Shown piece after piece: positions 62,140 to 64,000 of a stretch of DNA of 64,000 nt; positions within the stretch are counted from its first letter, which is position 1; every line of letters begins with the position of its first letter. The notes beneath the pieces were generated by a model, which worked only from the letters and a program-made list of their open reading frames with translations, made no database searches and was not told the origin of the DNA. Origin of the DNA: Micropterus salmoides (taxonomy: Eukaryota; Chordata; Actinopteri; Centrarchiformes; Centrarchidae); the NCBI RefSeq assembly GCF_014851395.1, contig NW_024041262.1:9879252-9943251 (forward strand), read 5' to 3'. Both the position numbers and the translations under genes were made by a program.

Positions 62140-64000
62140 GATTCTCGTGAGACACAAAGAAATCACATATCCTCTATCCATATCACATTGCCCTTTGACC
62201 TCTTTTATATAAAAAAAACAAACAGTAAAGATGAAACGCTTGTGAAACGTTTCCTGCATTCCTGCACGTACAAATTCGTTCATGTGTAGCATTATCATGG
62301 ACCTCCCTCTCAGTTTCAGTGTCTCAAAAAAATCAGTTAAACAAAATATTGCTGTGTATTTAATACTTCATTAATACTTTACTTTGGTGTAGCTCTTATT
62401 AATCTGTTGCTTATGATTTGACACATCATGCACTGTCCAACCCTAGCCCTCATACAAACATATCACTCACTCACTGTTAGCTTCAGCTTAGCTGTCAGCT
62501 TCGGGACTAAACTGGTTCTTTTGTTAGTTGTGTTCATATGGAAAATCTCCAAAACACTTAATAATTAAAATGATCTTTAAATCAAACACCCCAAACCTCT
62601 GGTTTGCTGCTTGGTTGTCCCTAGTTAGAATGAACAAGCAAGAAACCATCTAGTGATAGAGCTGAAAACCATCATTAACAAGGCGTTACAATAATCAGGG
62701 GCAATACCTAAAGCAGGCATTTCTTTTCTTATATATTTTTCAAATTCAGTAAAAAGGCTACATTCAGTTTCTTTTCCAAAGTCATCAAGTACGGAGCACA
62801 GAGGATGATGCTTATATTCTTAGATCACTTCATTATTTTGGATTTTGGATGTTAGGCAATGTCATCATCAGTGCCAATAGCATCCACCTCAGTTTGCAGG
62901 CAAGATGTAGAAAAGAACAACTACAGGCTGGATTGAACATGCTCCTGCAGACCACAAGACAAAGCTTACTCACCAGCTTTTACTGCAAAACTTCTCTGAT
63001 GCAAAGGGAGGGATCGCTTGAACTAAATAATATTAATATAATTTGCATAATTTGAACTTATAATGTAATAACATGAGACATTTAGCAATTGCTTGAACTT
63101 GTTTCGAGACTAAAAGCTTGTAAATAACATTATTTGATAAGGTTTGGCTGAAAGTAAGAAGTAGGCCTAATTCAATGACACAGAAGACGGAAAGCAAAGA
63201 TTCAAATGAACAGTTCGACAAAACGACCACAGAACACGGTGGGGGGAAAAAAAGCCTGTACCAAATGCAAAACCAGGGAAAAGGTCTCCATGCATAAAAT
63301 GAAATCACATGGGAAAGAAGTGTGAGTGTGATAATGTGTGGGAGGGTGCGCATGACTATGGGTGCACATGTCACTCTGTGGGATACTGTTGAGTTATTTG
63401 CAGTGTGGTTCATTAGACATGCACTAGGTCTTTGATTGGAACAGGCATGAGATGCAAATTCACTGCTGGCACTGTGGCTAGAAATTACTGATTGTGTATG
63501 CAGGTACATTTAGGAAAGTGTTGAAGATAAACATTAATTTAACCTAAAACTGAAAATGTGTGCTGATCATAAACCATGTCGAGTCTGCAGGCAAGCAATA
63601 GAGGGCAGCACCTCTTCATCTAGCAGGGACTACTACAGCACGCCTTCTACACGCTAACCAGGATCATAGGAACCTGAAACAGTGGGGGCCCAGAAATCTT
63701 CACATTTTCACATGAACACTTCATTTTCTGCATTCTGGTGAAATGATCTGTACCATTATGTGGACAATCTACTGTAATTACAGAATGTGTGACCTTAAAA
63801 TAAGGTCAGTATACTTTCATAACTTCCATTTTGCCTATTCTCCTGTCTTCCTGGAACAGCACTTACAATGACACTGCTCTGCAACAAATGCTGTAACTCT
63901 TTTCATTGCTGATGACCTTACCCATTACTTACCTGGACCATATTAGACACACTTCCTTAAAGGAAGAAGGCTCTTCTTGGCACTGCTAGAAAAAAACCCT
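62140..64000. other. sequence downstream of tex2, no gene recognised
   Basis: AT-rich, with one 158-codon minus-strand frame at 63033-63509 of low-complexity hydrophobic composition that I consider non-coding. No repeat or gene was identified. Confidence 0.5.

Noticed and set aside
63033..63509. 158-codon minus-strand frame
   Set aside because: It is low in information, hydrophobic and AT-driven, with no motif, neighbour or splice support.

Overview
The window is vertebrate nuclear DNA, almost certainly from a ray-finned (teleost) fish. Evidence: genes are split by GT-AG introns, non-coding DNA is AT-rich with long CA/TG, GATA and TA microsatellites, several typical fish dispersed repeats recur, and there is a Tc1-type transposon and a LINE reverse-transcriptase fragment. 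The proteins match vertebrate families closely but not identically. No operons, CRISPR arrays, rRNA or tRNA genes were seen.

Four protein-coding genes can be supported. (1) On the minus strand, 16072-16550 is the first coding exon of a heparan sulfate glucosamine 3-O-sulfotransferase of the HS3ST3 type. Its remaining exon is not in the window, so 1-16071 is read as intron. (2) On the minus strand, 35107-37013 is a complete four-exon msrb1 (methionine-R-sulfoxide reductase B1, selenoprotein R/X). It has an in-frame TGA selenocysteine codon in exon 3 and a recognisable SECIS hairpin in the 3' UTR. (3) On the minus strand, 38224-39514 is a complete two-exon neurl2 (Ozz), with a neuralized domain and a SOCS box, lying about 1.2 kb upstream of msrb1 in the same orientation. 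(4) On the plus strand, 47720-61636 holds the complete coding sequence of a tex2-family gene. It has 11 coding exons encoding 1083 residues and a polyadenylation signal at 62109. A candidate non-coding first exon lies near 43.4 kb.

The rest is intron or intergenic sequence. 17-35 kb has no recognisable gene. It holds microsatellites, dispersed repeats and unassigned open frames, the longest being a 156-codon minus-strand frame at 30004-30474. The introns of tex2 have collected a decayed Tc1/mariner element (52.7-54.1 kb), a decayed LINE RT fragment (55.9-56.5 kb), SINE-like tails and several copies of a fish repeat. A 107-codon stretch at 41739-42059 looks weakly coding but has two in-frame stops and was not identified.

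The four genes do not form one pathway: heparan sulfate modification in the Golgi, reduction of oxidised methionine, ubiquitin-ligase substrate recognition, and lipid transfer at ER contact sites. The best molecular detail is the selenoprotein recoding in msrb1, which ordinary ORF calling misses. I found no convincing undescribed system.
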